From assembly GCF_014645315.1 (NCBI RefSeq), contig NZ_BMLQ01000003.1:116063-180062 (forward strand): a stretch of DNA of 64,000 nt, read 5' to 3'. A program made the position numbers and the translations under genes. This DNA comes from Citricoccus zhacaiensis. GTDB lineage: Bacteria > Actinomycetota > Actinomycetes > Actinomycetales > Micrococcaceae. This document shows, one piece after another, positions 9,204 to 18,367 of the stretch. The number at the start of each line of letters is the position of its first letter. Within the stretch, counting starts at the first letter, position 1. Under the pieces are notes generated by a model. The model saw only the letters and a list, made by a program, of their open reading frames with translations. It searched no databases and was not told where the DNA came from.

Positions 9204-10997
9204 ATGACAGAACCGAGGACTTCGCAGACGACCGACGGCCCCAGCCGGATCCGGTCGGGGGACACCCTCGGTACGCTGTTTCTCCGCTCTGCAGCAGAGG
9301 ACCCTACGGCTATAGCCCTCTCTGGGGACTCCGCAACCTTCACGTGGCAGCAGTACGCGAACCGGGCTTCGTCCTTGGCCGCCAGGTGGCGTGCTTTGGG
9401 GTTGGGACCTGGGGGTGTTGTCGCGCTCCTCATCGGTCCCAGTCCGGAGTTCCATCTCGTGGACACCTCGGTGCTGCTGGCGCGGGGCGTGCCGTTCTCG
9501 TTGTCCCCCGAGGACCCGGCTGACCGGCACGGTCTGCTGCTGAGGCTCTCCACCGCCCGAGTCATCGTGACCGCACCCGAACACGTGAAGGTGGCCCGCG
9601 CCGCCGCCGCGGCTGCGGGGGATTCCGGAGTACGCATCGTGGTCCTCGGCTCACCACAGGCCGCCTCAATTCGGGGCGTGGCACCCGGTACGACGTCCCT
9701 CGAGGAGGTCGAGCAGGCAGGGCGGGCTTCTGAGGTGCCCGACGCCGGCCCTGGGGATCCCGAGGACATCGCCACCTTGATCTTCACCTCCGGAACCACC
9801 GGCACCCCCAAAGGGGTGCGACTCTCACACCGGGCCATCGTCAGTTCGCTGGCCGCCACCGACGTCATCGCCCCCATCGGTATCGGAGGAAGAGTCCTGT
9901 CCTTCCTGCCCACGGCACACATCGCCGAGCGATTCATGAGCCACTACCAGGGACTCGCTTTCCGTCTGAGTATCTGCAGCGTCGCGGACCCGGCGACCCT
10001 GTATGACGAGGTCCTCCGAGTCCGGCCCGACCGGTTCTTCGCCGTGCCCAGGGTCTACGAGAAGCTGGCTGCCACGGCTCATCGCCTGATCGAGCAGGCC
10101 GGGCTGACCGCCACGGTGGATGCCAGCTTGCGGCACGTTCGGCGTGAACAGGAGACCGGGCAGCACGGTTCAACCGACGACCACGACCAGCGGCTCGCCG
10201 TGCTGGCCCCGATCCGCGCCGAGCTGGGCCTGGAGCGGACCGAGTACCGTGGCGTAGCCACGGCCCCGTCCTCACCGGATGTCCTCGAACTGTTCTCCGC
10301 TATTGGCCTGCCTGTTGGGAAAATCTGGGGGATGTCCGAGGCGATCATGTGCACCATGAACCTACCGGAGAAGCTCAAGCTCTCCAGTGTTGGCGTTTTC
10401 CTGGATGGCGTTGAGGGCAGTATCGACACGGACGGCGAGATCCTGATCCGGGGCCGCAACCTCTACTCCGGCTACCTGCCCGGACCGGACACCCCGGAGG
10501 ATCCGGTCGATGAACACGGCTGGTTGCATACCGGGGACCTGGGTGTCATCGATGAGGACAAGTATCTCTATGTGACCGGACGGAAGAAGGACCTGATGGT
10601 CACCGCTACCGGCGCGAACATCGCGCCGGCGCTGGTGGAGGGTGCCCTGGTGGGAGCCGCGGATCTGGTGGCCCATGTTATGGCCGTCGCCGACCGCCGG
10701 AGGTTCGTGACCGTCGTCGTGGGCCTGGATGAAGATGCCCTGACGGAGTTCGCCAGCGTGCACGGATTGGAGGGGGGCATTGCACAACTCAGCAGGCACC
10801 CTACTGTGCATCAGGAGATCGAACGGGCTGTTGCCGAGGCCAATGCCCACCTGCCCAAGGCTGCGAGAATCAGGGGTTTCGTGGTTGCCGACCGGTTCTG
10901 GAAACCGGGAGGTCCAGAGATTACCCCGACCATGAAGCTGCGCAGACCCGCGGTCCTCGAGGAATATGCTGACCAGATCGACGCGCTCTACCGCTGA
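9204..10997 (+). CDS. Long-chain acyl-CoA synthetase (FadD15-like)
   Basis: A 597-residue AMP-forming ligase with the long-chain FACS layout: LIFTSGTTGTPKGVRLSH near residue 195, SFLPTAHIAER near 235, WGMSEA near 375, LHTGDLG near 445 and GRKKDLMVTATGANIAPA near 465. The GANIAP form is typical of bacterial FACS proteins related to FadD15. It would activate fatty or side-chain acids for the upstream operon. Start ATG 9204 has GGAAGGA upstream; an earlier in-frame start would overlap the MaoC gene. Last gene of the 2751 operon, followed by a bidirectional terminator. Confidence 0.88.
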   Translation: MTEPRTSQTTDGPSRIRSGDTLGTLFLRSAAEDPTAIALSGDSATFTWQQYANRASSLAARWRALGLGPGGVVALLIGPSPEFHLVDTSVLLARGVPFSLSPEDPADRHGLLLRLSTARVIVTAPEHVKVARAAAAAAGDSGVRIVVLGSPQAASIRGVAPGTTSLEEVEQAGRASEVPDAGPGDPEDIATLIFTSGTTGTPKGVRLSHRAIVSSLAATDVIAPIGIGGRVLSFLPTAHIAERFMSHYQGLAFRLSICSVADPATLYDEVLRVRPDRFFAVPRVYEKLAATAHRLIEQAGLTATVDASLRHVRREQETGQHGSTDDHDQRLAVLAPIRAELGLERTEYRGVATAPSSPDVLELFSAIGLPVGKIWGMSEAIMCTMNLPEKLKLSSVGVFLDGVEGSIDTDGEILIRGRNLYSGYLPGPDTPEDPVDEHGWLHTGDLGVIDEDKYLYVTGRKKDLMVTATGANIAPALVEGALVGAADLVAHVMAVADRRRFVTVVVGLDEDALTEFASVHGLEGGIAQLSRHPTVHQEIERAVAEANAHLPKAARIRGFVVADRFWKPGGPEITPTMKLRRPAVLEEYADQIDALYR

Positions 10998-11049
10998 GGT
11001 CAGGGTCAAGCAGCCCACCGAATGCACCGGCACCAGGGGCGCGTGAAGA

Positions 11050-11074
11050 GGGGCTGACGGAATCCGTCAGCCCC
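11050..11074. terminator. Bidirectional rho-independent-like terminator
   Basis: A perfect 11-bp inverted repeat (GGGGCTGACGG, loop AAT, CCGTCAGCCCC) lies between the converging genes ending at 10997 and 11115. Pyrimidine-rich TCCTTCC follows on the plus side. It can end transcription from both directions. Confidence 0.75.
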
Positions 11075-11114
11075 TCCTTCCACCCCACGCCGTTTCGGGG
11101 CGGGTGGTGGTCCA

Positions 11115-12437
11115 TCACGGCCTCGAGGAAGTCCTCTGGTCCGCTGGCTCTTCCGTACGGTGAGCCTCCGAGCTGACATCGGTGCCGGTGCTCTGGTGAT
11201 CCAGGGTGAATCGGTAGGGGCCCATGAACAGCAGGCAGATGATGGCGATCCCCACGAGCAGGATGATGGGCAGGGCCCCGGACTGGTAGGAGCCAGTGGC
11301 ACCGTAGATCTGGCCGAGCAGGAAGATGCCGAAGGCGGAGCCCTGTGCGTACAGGAAGTAGATGAAGCCCAGGACGCGGCCGTAGGAGTGCTTCGGGAAG
11401 TACCGGCTGCACATGTACGCGGCGACGTCTCCCTCAGCGCCCAAGCCCAGGCCGATGAGCACGGCAGCGAGGAACAGGAGCGCGATGCTCGAGGACATGA
11501 TCATGAAGTACACGCCCACTGCGCACAGGGCGAAGATGATGGTGCCGATCACCGGTGCGTAGAAGCGGTCCAGCAGGAAGCCGACCACCAGCCGAGCGAA
11601 CAGTGAGGACAGGCTGAGGACGGAGAGGATGCTGACGGCCGTGACCTGGTCGATGCCCTTGTCCGTGGTCATCGGCACCACCTGGCCCATCAGGCCGAAG
11701 GTGGCGGAGGAGACGAGGAAGATAGCGATCGAAAGCAGCCAGAACTGACGGTATGAACGGGCAATCCTCCAGAGCGATTCTCCCGCCGTCTTGCCCTGCT
11801 TGCGGGCCGCCTGGCGCTCGGCCTCGTGGTCGGCCGGCATCCTGGTGATGAAGGCGTAGACGCCGGCGGGGATCACGGTGCACAGAGCGCCGATGACGAG
11901 GAAGGTCATGCGCCATCCGCCCCAGGCGAGGACCCAGTTGGCGAGGTAGGGCATGAGGACGCCGCAGGCTCCGAGCCCGGCCATGAGGATACCCAGGGCC
12001 AAGCCGCGGCGGTCCTTGAACCAGGCGCTGACTACGGTGGAGTGGGCCACTGGGTTGACGGCACCGGCGCCGGCGCCGATGATGGCACACAGCAGGTAGA
12101 ACATGAACTGGCTGTTCGGCATGGCGGCCATCAACATCAGGCCGACGCCGAAGGCCATCGCCATGGGGACAGACGGGATCCGAGGACCGTAGCGGTCAAT
12201 CAAGAAACCGAGCGCCACGATGCTGATGCCCACGAGCACCGTCTCGAGGGAGAGGCCGTTGGTCATCACGCTGCGTTCCCAGCCGAACTCCTCGGTCATG
12301 GGGGCGCCCAGCACGTTGAACAAGACGTTGACGGTGCTGGTGCCGAACAGCAAGGTCAGGAACCCGGTGACGACATACCACCAGCGGTTGAGACCTCCGG
12401 TCCGTGACGGGGTCACGGTGGGTGCTATGGCGGACAT
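11115..12437 (-). CDS. MFS transporter (oxalate/formate antiporter-like)
   Basis: A 440-residue major facilitator with about 12 hydrophobic segments; the cytoplasmic A-type motif region is GFLIDRYGPR and FKDRRGLALG follows TM5. Family resemblance is to the monocarboxylate/OFA group. Start placed at the ATG preceded by GAGGAG; a longer N-terminus has no ribosome binding site. It is divergent from the LIV importer, sharing a 214-bp regulatory gap with a CRP/GlxR-like box and an operator-like palindrome, so both may be induced together. Likely a carboxylate uptake or efflux protein; substrate unknown. Confidence 0.85.
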   Translation of the reverse strand: MSAIAPTVTPSRTGGLNRWWYVVTGFLTLLFGTSTVNVLFNVLGAPMTEEFGWERSVMTNGLSLETVLVGISIVALGFLIDRYGPRIPSVPMAMAFGVGLMLMAAMPNSQFMFYLLCAIIGAGAGAVNPVAHSTVVSAWFKDRRGLALGILMAGLGACGVLMPYLANWVLAWGGWRMTFLVIGALCTVIPAGVYAFITRMPADHEAERQAARKQGKTAGESLWRIARSYRQFWLLSIAIFLVSSATFGLMGQVVPMTTDKGIDQVTAVSILSVLSLSSLFARLVVGFLLDRFYAPVIGTIIFALCAVGVYFMIMSSSIALLFLAAVLIGLGLGAEGDVAAYMCSRYFPKHSYGRVLGFIYFLYAQGSAFGIFLLGQIYGATGSYQSGALPIILLVGIAIICLLFMGPYRFTLDHQSTGTDVSSEAHRTEEPADQRTSSRP

Positions 12438-12523
12438 GAAGCGCTCCTCGGTCGGCGGATCGGTGTGACGCCATGGCGGCGCGCGGACCCTCACCATGAG
12501 AACACATGGCCCGTCCTAAATAA

Positions 12524-12534
12524 AGGTATGACCA
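12524..12534. promoter_or_regulatory. TGGTCNGACCA-like operator in the MFS/liv divergent gap
   Basis: AGGTATGACCA keeps 8 of the 10 fixed positions of TGGTC-N-GACCA. It lies between the divergent starts at 12437 and 12652, 69 bp before a CRP-like box. Confidence 0.4.
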
Positions 12535-12602
12535 CAATTCAGCATGATGCCCGAAAAGTTTGGCTGTGCCATTGCATATGGTCAGGCCTTTGAATATTGT
12601 CG

Positions 12603-12618
12603 AGTGACACAGATCACA
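12603..12618. promoter_or_regulatory. CRP/GlxR-like box upstream of the liv operon
   Basis: AGTGACACAGATCACA matches 9 of 10 fixed positions of TGTGA-N6-TCACA, the consensus bound by CRP/FNR-family regulators such as actinobacterial GlxR. It lies 33 bp before the GTG start of the binding protein. This suggests carbon-state control of the importer. Confidence 0.6.
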
Positions 12619-12651
12619 TGCGTTGTCTGCTCGTCTCGAAGGGGTCCTGCT

Positions 12652-13881
12652 GTGAATGCCAAGAAGAAAATTGCCTACTCGATGTCCGCCGTGGCCCTGA
12701 TGGCCCTGGTCACCTCTTGTGGAGGGACTGAGGGTGGGGGTGACGCCGCCGGCGGCACCGAGGGGGAGCCCATCAAGATCGCCGTCATTCCCCCCACGAG
12801 CGGGGCCCTGGCGGAGTTCGGTACGGCCTCCCGTGAAGCCTGGGAGTACGCGGCGAAGGAGGCCAATGACAACGGCGGCATCCTCGGTCGGCCCGTCGAG
12901 CTCGTCATTAAGGACACCGACGCCAGTGCCAACACGACGCTCCAGGCGGTCCGTGAGGCGGTGACCCAGGACGGGGCCAACTTCATCGGCGGCGTCATGA
13001 CCTCGACCGAGCACAACGCGATCGCCCAGCAGCTCGAGGGCCTCAACGCGTTGAACTTCAACTCCAACGGCAAGGACGATGCGCTGACCGGAGCCGACTG
13101 CAAGCCGAACTCCTACCGGATCGTCCAGTCCAACTTGATGGACATCAACGCCCTTGCCGACTCGCTGGCCGAGCTGCCCGGCGAGACGTGGGCCATCCAG
13201 GCCGTCGACTACTCCACCGGCCATGACGCGGCCGCCGCCTTCACCGAGGCCGCCGAGGCTGCCGGCAAGGAGGTGGTCACCGAGCAGTTCGCCCCGCTGA
13301 ACACCACCGAGTTCGGCACCTACATCACGGAGCTGAAGAACAGCGGGGCGGACGCCCTGTTCTCCGTGGAATACGGCGCGGACGGCGTGGCCTTCGTCAA
13401 CCAAGCGGACCAGTTCGGCCTCACGGACCAGTTCGACACCGTGCTCGGATTCAACATGGTCAGCGAGCCGCTCTTCGAGACCCTCGGCGACCGGATCGTC
13501 GGCTTCAAGAACAACGTCGGCTATGACGTCAACGCGGACAACGAGTCCAACCAGTCCTTCGTCGAGGGCTTCGAGGAGGAGTACGGCGAGACGCCGTACT
13601 ACGTCCACGCAGACAACTACCTCGCCGCTCAGACCCTCTTCGCCGGCATCGAGGAGGCCGGCAGCTCGGAGACCGAGGCCGTGCGGGAGGCACTGAAGGA
13701 CCTGAGCTTCGATTCGATCGTCGGTGAGGTCACGGTCCGCTCCGATGACAACCAGCTGCTGCGGCCCTCGCAGATCGGCGAGGTCGTCGAGGGCGAGGAC
13801 GGGGAGCTCGAGTTCGAGATCCTGACGACCGCAGACGCGAGCGTCACCACGCCCGAGGCCAGCGACGAATGCACGATGTGA
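12652..13881 (+). CDS. livK: LIV-type ABC transporter substrate-binding lipoprotein
   Basis: A 409-residue type I periplasmic-binding-fold lipoprotein. Start is GTG 12652 with GAAGGGG upstream. A lysine-rich n-region and hydrophobic core lead to the lipobox VTSC, so Cys23 should be lipidated and anchor it outside the membrane. Mature residues begin with a Gly/Thr/Glu linker, then IKIAVIPPTSGALAEFG, typical of branched-chain amino acid or aromatic acid receptors. First gene of a complete importer operon. Because nearly all neighbours degrade acyl-CoAs, the ligand may be an aromatic or short carboxylic acid instead of an amino acid; this is inference. Confidence 0.9.
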   Translation: MNAKKKIAYSMSAVALMALVTSCGGTEGGGDAAGGTEGEPIKIAVIPPTSGALAEFGTASREAWEYAAKEANDNGGILGRPVELVIKDTDASANTTLQAVREAVTQDGANFIGGVMTSTEHNAIAQQLEGLNALNFNSNGKDDALTGADCKPNSYRIVQSNLMDINALADSLAELPGETWAIQAVDYSTGHDAAAAFTEAAEAAGKEVVTEQFAPLNTTEFGTYITELKNSGADALFSVEYGADGVAFVNQADQFGLTDQFDTVLGFNMVSEPLFETLGDRIVGFKNNVGYDVNADNESNQSFVEGFEEEYGETPYYVHADNYLAAQTLFAGIEEAGSSETEAVREALKDLSFDSIVGEVTVRSDDNQLLRPSQIGEVVEGEDGELEFEILTTADASVTTPEASDECTM

Positions 13882-13917
13882 CGTGAACTCCGGCAACGGG
13901 GACGGGGTGCGCCGCCG

Positions 13918-14766
13918 ATGATTGCACAGCTGCTCAACGGGATCGCCCTGGGGTCCCTCTATATGGTGCTCAGTTCGGGCCTGGCCATGATCTACGGGCT
14001 CCGGGGCGTGACCAACTTCGCGCACGGCTCGCTGTACATGGCGGGGGCCTACGTGGCGATGAGTGTCAGCGCCAACGTCAACTTCTGGGTGGCGCTCCTC
14101 GCTGCACCGCTCGTGCTGGCGATCGTCGGGGCGAGCCTGGAGCTGATCTTCTTCCGCAGCCTCCAGGACCGCAACCACATCGAGGTCGGCCTGGTCACCT
14201 TCGGGCTGAGCATGATCCTCGAAAGGGTCATCGTGCTCGTCTGGGGCGAGCAGACCCACACCGTCAGCCCGCCGGAACTGCTCACCGGGTCGATGTCGAT
14301 CCTCGGTGCCAGCTACCCGACGTACCGGATCTTCCTCATCGTCGTGGCGCTCGTCATGGCCGCCGCCCTGGTGGGGTGGGTCCAGTACACCCGGACCGGA
14401 CTGTACGTGCGGGCCGCCAGCCGGGACGTGCAGGCGGCTTCCGTGCTCGGCATCAACGTGGACAGGGTCAGCCTGATCGTCGTCTGCGTCGGCGGCGCCC
14501 TGGCCGGGCTGGCCGGTGCGCTGGCCGCCCCCTACATCTCGGTCAGTCCGACCATGGGCATGCAGATCCTCATCACCGTGCTCATCGTCGTCGTGGTCGG
14601 CGGGGCGGGCAGCATCGGCGGCGCGATGGTCGCCGGGATGGCCCTCGGGGTGCTGCAGACCATGGGCAACATCTGGGTTCCGGCCCTGGCCGCACTGATC
14701 CCGTTCGTGGCGCTGGTGGTCGTCCTGCTCTGGCGACCCCAGGGCATCGCAGGAAAGAAGGCGTGA
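13918..14766 (+). CDS. livH: LIV-type ABC transporter permease (LivH family)
   Basis: A 282-residue integral membrane protein with about 8 hydrophobic segments. The family signature GLRGVTNFAHGSLYMAGAY is near residues 25-43 and GGAGSIGGAMVAG near 225. It forms the transmembrane channel with LivM. The gene starts 36 bp after the binding protein and is separated by one base from livM, so it is cotranscribed. Length is normal for the family. Confidence 0.93.
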   Translation: MIAQLLNGIALGSLYMVLSSGLAMIYGLRGVTNFAHGSLYMAGAYVAMSVSANVNFWVALLAAPLVLAIVGASLELIFFRSLQDRNHIEVGLVTFGLSMILERVIVLVWGEQTHTVSPPELLTGSMSILGASYPTYRIFLIVVALVMAAALVGWVQYTRTGLYVRAASRDVQAASVLGINVDRVSLIVVCVGGALAGLAGALAAPYISVSPTMGMQILITVLIVVVVGGAGSIGGAMVAGMALGVLQTMGNIWVPALAALIPFVALVVVLLWRPQGIAGKKA

Positions 14767-14767
14767 C

Positions 14768-15898
14768 ATGGCACTGGACCTGAACCCGGGCCAGCAGGCC
14801 GGAACCGAGATCCCCGGGCTGCCCAAGGCCACGAACTCCCCCCGCCGGACGCTCCTGTGGGTCTCGATCGCCGCCGTCGTGGTCCTGGTCCTCGGGCTGG
14901 CCGTCCCGCTGGTGCTGACCAACCGGTACTACATGGGACTGACCCTGGCCGCGGCCATCCTCTCCTTCCACGCTCTGAGCGTGGGCTTCCTGGCCAAGCA
15001 CCTGGGACTGATCAGCCTGGGGCACACCGCCTTCTTCGGCGGGGCGGCCTACTGCGTCGGTATCGCCATGACGCACTGGGGTTGGTCTCCGCTCATGGCC
15101 GCCCTGTTCGGCCTCGTGGCCGTGACCGTGGCAGCCGTGCCCATGGGGGCTTTGATCATGCGCTCCTCCGGCATGGTGTTCCTCATGCTGACGCTGGCCC
15201 TTGGCCAGGCCCTCCACACCATCTCGATCCAGCCGGCGTCGCGGGACATCACCGGCGCCCATGACGGTCTGCAGTTGCAGGCGGCCGACGGTGCGACCTT
15301 CCTCGGCATCGACTTCTACGCCCTGCTGGTCCCGCAGTCCTTCTGGCCGCTGGCCTGGGTGATGCTGGTCGTCGTCATCTACCTGCTGTGGCTCGTTGGT
15401 CGGTCCCGTTTCGGCTCGCTGCTCGAGGGCATCCGGGAGAACGAGGAGCGCATGCGCTTCTCCGGCTTCGGGACGTTCGTCCCGCGGGTGGCGGCCTTCA
15501 CCCTCTCCGGTGCCGTGGCCGGGCTCGGGGGAGTGCTCTTCGCACTCAATGCGCACTACGTCTCGCCGGAGCTGCTGAGCTTCCTGGCAGCGGGAGACGC
15601 CCTCGTCTCGGCCATCGTCGGCGGGCTGGGCGCCCTGCTCGGTCCGGTGCTGGGCGCCTTCATATATACCTTCAGTGAGTCGTTCCTCAACTTCGGCGGC
15701 AACCTCCAGCTGTTCATGGGGGCCCTGCTGGTCATCGTGCTCGTGTTCTTCCGCGGCGGCATCGCAGGCATCGTCGGCACGCTGTACGGCCGGTCCCGCC
15801 GGAAACGGGCCCAGAAGACCACCACCACGACGACGGCCCGGCCGGCGGGTCCTGCAGAGCCGGCTGCGCCGGCGGATTCGAAGGAGCCGGGAGCATGA
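14768..15898 (+). CDS. livM: LIV-type ABC transporter permease (LivM family)
   Basis: A 376-residue membrane permease with a cytosolic N-terminus of about 30 residues and roughly 9 hydrophobic segments. HLGLISLGHTAFFGGAAY and SRFGSLLEGIRENEERM are typical LivM stretches (the latter contains the EAA-like loop that contacts the ATPase). The C-terminus has a Thr/Ala/Pro-rich tail of about 35 residues beginning with RSRRKRAQK, likely cytoplasmic. Its stop overlaps the LivG start by 4 bp (ATGA). Confidence 0.93.
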   Translation: MALDLNPGQQAGTEIPGLPKATNSPRRTLLWVSIAAVVVLVLGLAVPLVLTNRYYMGLTLAAAILSFHALSVGFLAKHLGLISLGHTAFFGGAAYCVGIAMTHWGWSPLMAALFGLVAVTVAAVPMGALIMRSSGMVFLMLTLALGQALHTISIQPASRDITGAHDGLQLQAADGATFLGIDFYALLVPQSFWPLAWVMLVVVIYLLWLVGRSRFGSLLEGIRENEERMRFSGFGTFVPRVAAFTLSGAVAGLGGVLFALNAHYVSPELLSFLAAGDALVSAIVGGLGALLGPVLGAFIYTFSESFLNFGGNLQLFMGALLVIVLVFFRGGIAGIVGTLYGRSRRKRAQKTTTTTTARPAGPAEPAAPADSKEPGA

Positions 15899-16596
15899 CG
15901 CTGTTCGAAGGCCGGGACGTGACCGTCCGCTACGGCGCGGTCAAGGCCCTCGAGGGGGTGGACATCACGGTCGAGCCGGGAGTGGTCCACGGGATCATCG
16001 GCCCCAATGGGGCGGGGAAGTCCACGTTCATCGATGCCCTGTCCGGCCGCCGTCGGATCACCCGGGGCCAGGTGCTGCTGCGCGGGGAGGACATCAGCCG
16101 CAAGTCCGTGGTCTGGCGGCGTCACCACGGGGTGTCCCGGTCCTTCCAGAAGACGAGCGTGTTCCAGTCCATGACCGTGCGCGAGCAGTTGGAGATGGTC
16201 GGCTGGCGCAATGGGGAGGAGGACGTCTCCGAGATCGTCGAGGTCCTGGAGCTCGGACCGGTGATGGACACCGTGTGCTCGGAGATCGCCTACGGGACCC
16301 AGCGGTCGGTGGACCTGGCCATGGCCCTCATCGGGCGCCCGGAGGTGGTGCTGCTCGACGAGCCCTGCGCCGGGCTGGTGGCCTCCGAGTCGATCCGGAC
16401 GCTCGAGCACATCAGGCGCCTGAGCAAGGAACGGAACGTGGCCGCACTCGTGGTGGACCACAATGTCGAGGGGATCTTCGGCACCTGTGACCTGGTCTCG
16501 GTCCTCAACCTGGGGCAGATGCTGACCACCGGCGAACCAGCACAGGTTCGCAAGGATCCCGCCGTCGTCAAGGCTTACCTAGGGAGTGCAGCATGA
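15895..16596 (+). CDS. livG: LIV-type ABC transporter ATP-binding protein (LivG family)
   Basis: A 233-residue ABC ATPase: Walker A GPNGAGKST near residues 37-45, Walker B VVLLDEP near 150, switch His in VVDHN near 188. The signature position reads AYGTQRSVDLAMAL in place of the usual LSYGQQR form, so the signature is divergent. It is about 20 residues shorter than typical LivG. ATGA overlap with livM upstream and with livF downstream indicates translational coupling. It powers import together with LivF. Confidence 0.92.
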   Translation: MTLFEGRDVTVRYGAVKALEGVDITVEPGVVHGIIGPNGAGKSTFIDALSGRRRITRGQVLLRGEDISRKSVVWRRHHGVSRSFQKTSVFQSMTVREQLEMVGWRNGEEDVSEIVEVLELGPVMDTVCSEIAYGTQRSVDLAMALIGRPEVVLLDEPCAGLVASESIRTLEHIRRLSKERNVAALVVDHNVEGIFGTCDLVSVLNLGQMLTTGEPAQVRKDPAVVKAYLGSAA

Positions 16597-17285
16597 CCGC
16601 CCTGCTCGAATTCGAGAACGTCTACGCCTCCTACGCCGGAGCCGTGGTCCTCCAGGACGTGTCCTTCTCCATCGGGAAAGGGGAGTTCGTCGGACTGGTG
16701 GGGCGCAACGGGGCGGGGAAGAGCACGGCGCTGCACTCGGTGTACGGCATCCCGCAGGTCCAGGGGACCATCTCGATCGAGGGGACGCCCGTCGGCCAGC
16801 GGCAGTATGAGCCCGCCTCCCGGGGTGTGAGCCTGGTGCCGCAGGGCAAGAGCATCTTCCCCAACCTCACGGTGGAGGAGAACCTCCTGCTGGGCCGGGC
16901 GGCGAACCGATCCGGAAGCTGGACTGTCAAGGCGATCTACGAGCTGTTCCCCAATCTGGGCCGCGGGGCCAAGCGTCTGGGCACCGAGCTGTCCGGCGGG
17001 GAGCAGCAGATGCTGGCCATCGGCCGAGCGCTCATGGCAGAGCCGAAGCTGCTGCTGCTCGACGAGCCCACCGAGGGCCTCGCCCCCGTCATCGTGGACG
17101 AACTGGTGTCCGCGCTGCGCACGGTCCACGAGCGGGGCACGGCCGTGCTGCTCGTGGAACAGCACATCGGGATGATCCAGCAGCTGGCCAGTCGATTCAT
17201 CGCGCTGCGCACCGGTGAGCTGGCGGCCGCGGGGCCCGTGGAGGATCTCGGGACGCGGGATGTCCAGGAGATCATTGCGCTGTAG
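16593..17285 (+). CDS. livF: LIV-type ABC transporter ATP-binding protein (LivF family)
   Basis: A 230-residue ABC ATPase with canonical motifs: Walker A GRNGAGKST near residue 37, LVPQGKSIFPNLTVEENL typical of LivF, signature LSGGEQQMLAIGRAL near 132, Walker B LLLLDEP near 153. Its start overlaps the livG stop. It ends the importer operon; the following 167 bp contain no convincing terminator, so the thioesterase at 17453 may be partly cotranscribed. Confidence 0.93.
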   Translation: MTALLEFENVYASYAGAVVLQDVSFSIGKGEFVGLVGRNGAGKSTALHSVYGIPQVQGTISIEGTPVGQRQYEPASRGVSLVPQGKSIFPNLTVEENLLLGRAANRSGSWTVKAIYELFPNLGRGAKRLGTELSGGEQQMLAIGRALMAEPKLLLLDEPTEGLAPVIVDELVSALRTVHERGTAVLLVEQHIGMIQQLASRFIALRTGELAAAGPVEDLGTRDVQEIIAL

Positions 17286-17452
17286 GACTCTGTGGGACCA
17301 GTCGCGCCATGCCGGCGGCTTGGTCTCCGGCAGGCGACGCCTGAGGTGATAGGAATGCACGCACCCGAGGACGATCGCGAGTTCCTCGAGAATATGTCGA
17401 TCGATACGTGGGCTCACATGGCACGAGCACGCCACACCTCTAGGATGGCACA

Positions 17453-18367
17453 ATGACGAGTCGCACCCCAATCGCTTCAGCACAGGATAGGGACTGCCAA
17501 CCCCAAGCAGGCCGTGGTGATCATGAGATGGTTCGTGGGCGCATCGAGAAATTGATGCGTGGACGCTTAGTGCGCCGTGTCGGGAACGGGGACAACTACG
17601 AACGTGCTGGCGTGATGGAAACCGGACCCTGGGTGCTGGACCAGGATGGTAGACCGACAGGCATTGCCGCCGCGGTGATTCTGGACGGCGCCCTGTCCTC
17701 TGCCATCCGGGCTGCCGTCCCCGACTGGAAATGGCCCGTCACGACGGAGCTTCACCTGAACCTGCTTCGCCCATTACCAAGTGACGGGACGGTCCTGGAA
17801 GCCTGGACGCGATCTGAGATCATCGACAATGCCGGCGGCCTGACATCAGGGGACCTCCGAACCCCTGACGGGACAGTGCATGTTCAGGCCACGGCATGGT
17901 TCCACGGACATGGACAGGCGGATGACTCGAATCTGGAGCAGTCCTTACGATCGGCCGAGCGGCCTCTAGGCCCCAACACCGAGCTCCCGTTGGCTCAACT
18001 GTTACATGCACGCGATGAGACGGCAGCCCGGTCAGCGATCCGGTCCGCGGATCTTGAGCAAGCCTTACCTGGATTGGCGTTCGACTCCCACGACGATCTG
18101 GTCAGTCCCCTCGGAGCAATCCACGGCGGAGCCTTGACCATGATGGCCGGGCTGGCTGCCCAGCACACGCTGCTAGATCGGTTGGATGTCGACCTACAGT
18201 CGCTGCGTGTCACCTTCCTCCGCGCCGGGTCTGGCACAGTCTTCACACAGGCGCGGACAATTCACTCGGGTCGCACCCTCCGTGTGGTGGAGGTTAACCT
18301 CTATGGCGAGCGTGGGCCGGAGAAGCCGTTTGCACACTGCGAGGCAGTCTTCCGCCCACGTCGTTGA
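17453..18367 (+). CDS. Double-hotdog acyl-CoA thioesterase (PaaI-like repeats)
   Basis: A 304-residue protein that appears to contain two hotdog domains, roughly residues 45-160 and 200-304. The second carries the PaaI-type motif region SPLGAIHGGALTMMAG. It would hydrolyse acyl-CoAs, possibly releasing CoA from dead-end intermediates. Two related double-hotdog genes occur at 50451 and 51274. Start uncertain: ATG 17453 follows CTAGGATGG, while ATG 17528 would remove a 25-residue polar N-terminus that looks non-domain. Base composition is visibly less GC-rich than in the liv genes. Confidence 0.7.
   Translation: MTSRTPIASAQDRDCQPQAGRGDHEMVRGRIEKLMRGRLVRRVGNGDNYERAGVMETGPWVLDQDGRPTGIAAAVILDGALSSAIRAAVPDWKWPVTTELHLNLLRPLPSDGTVLEAWTRSEIIDNAGGLTSGDLRTPDGTVHVQATAWFHGHGQADDSNLEQSLRSAERPLGPNTELPLAQLLHARDETAARSAIRSADLEQALPGLAFDSHDDLVSPLGAIHGGALTMMAGLAAQHTLLDRLDVDLQSLRVTFLRAGSGTVFTQARTIHSGRTLRVVEVNLYGERGPEKPFAHCEAVFRPRR

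Noticed and set aside
12196-14922. A 908-codon open frame on the minus strand
   Set aside because: It is antisense to the MFS start region and the whole of livK and livH. Its translation is low-complexity (Asp/His/Gln/Arg-rich), typical of shadow frames in GC-rich DNA.
17331-17343. CAGGCGACGCCTG palindrome after livF as a terminator
   Set aside because: The loop would be a single base and no T-run follows, so a stable terminator hairpin is unlikely.
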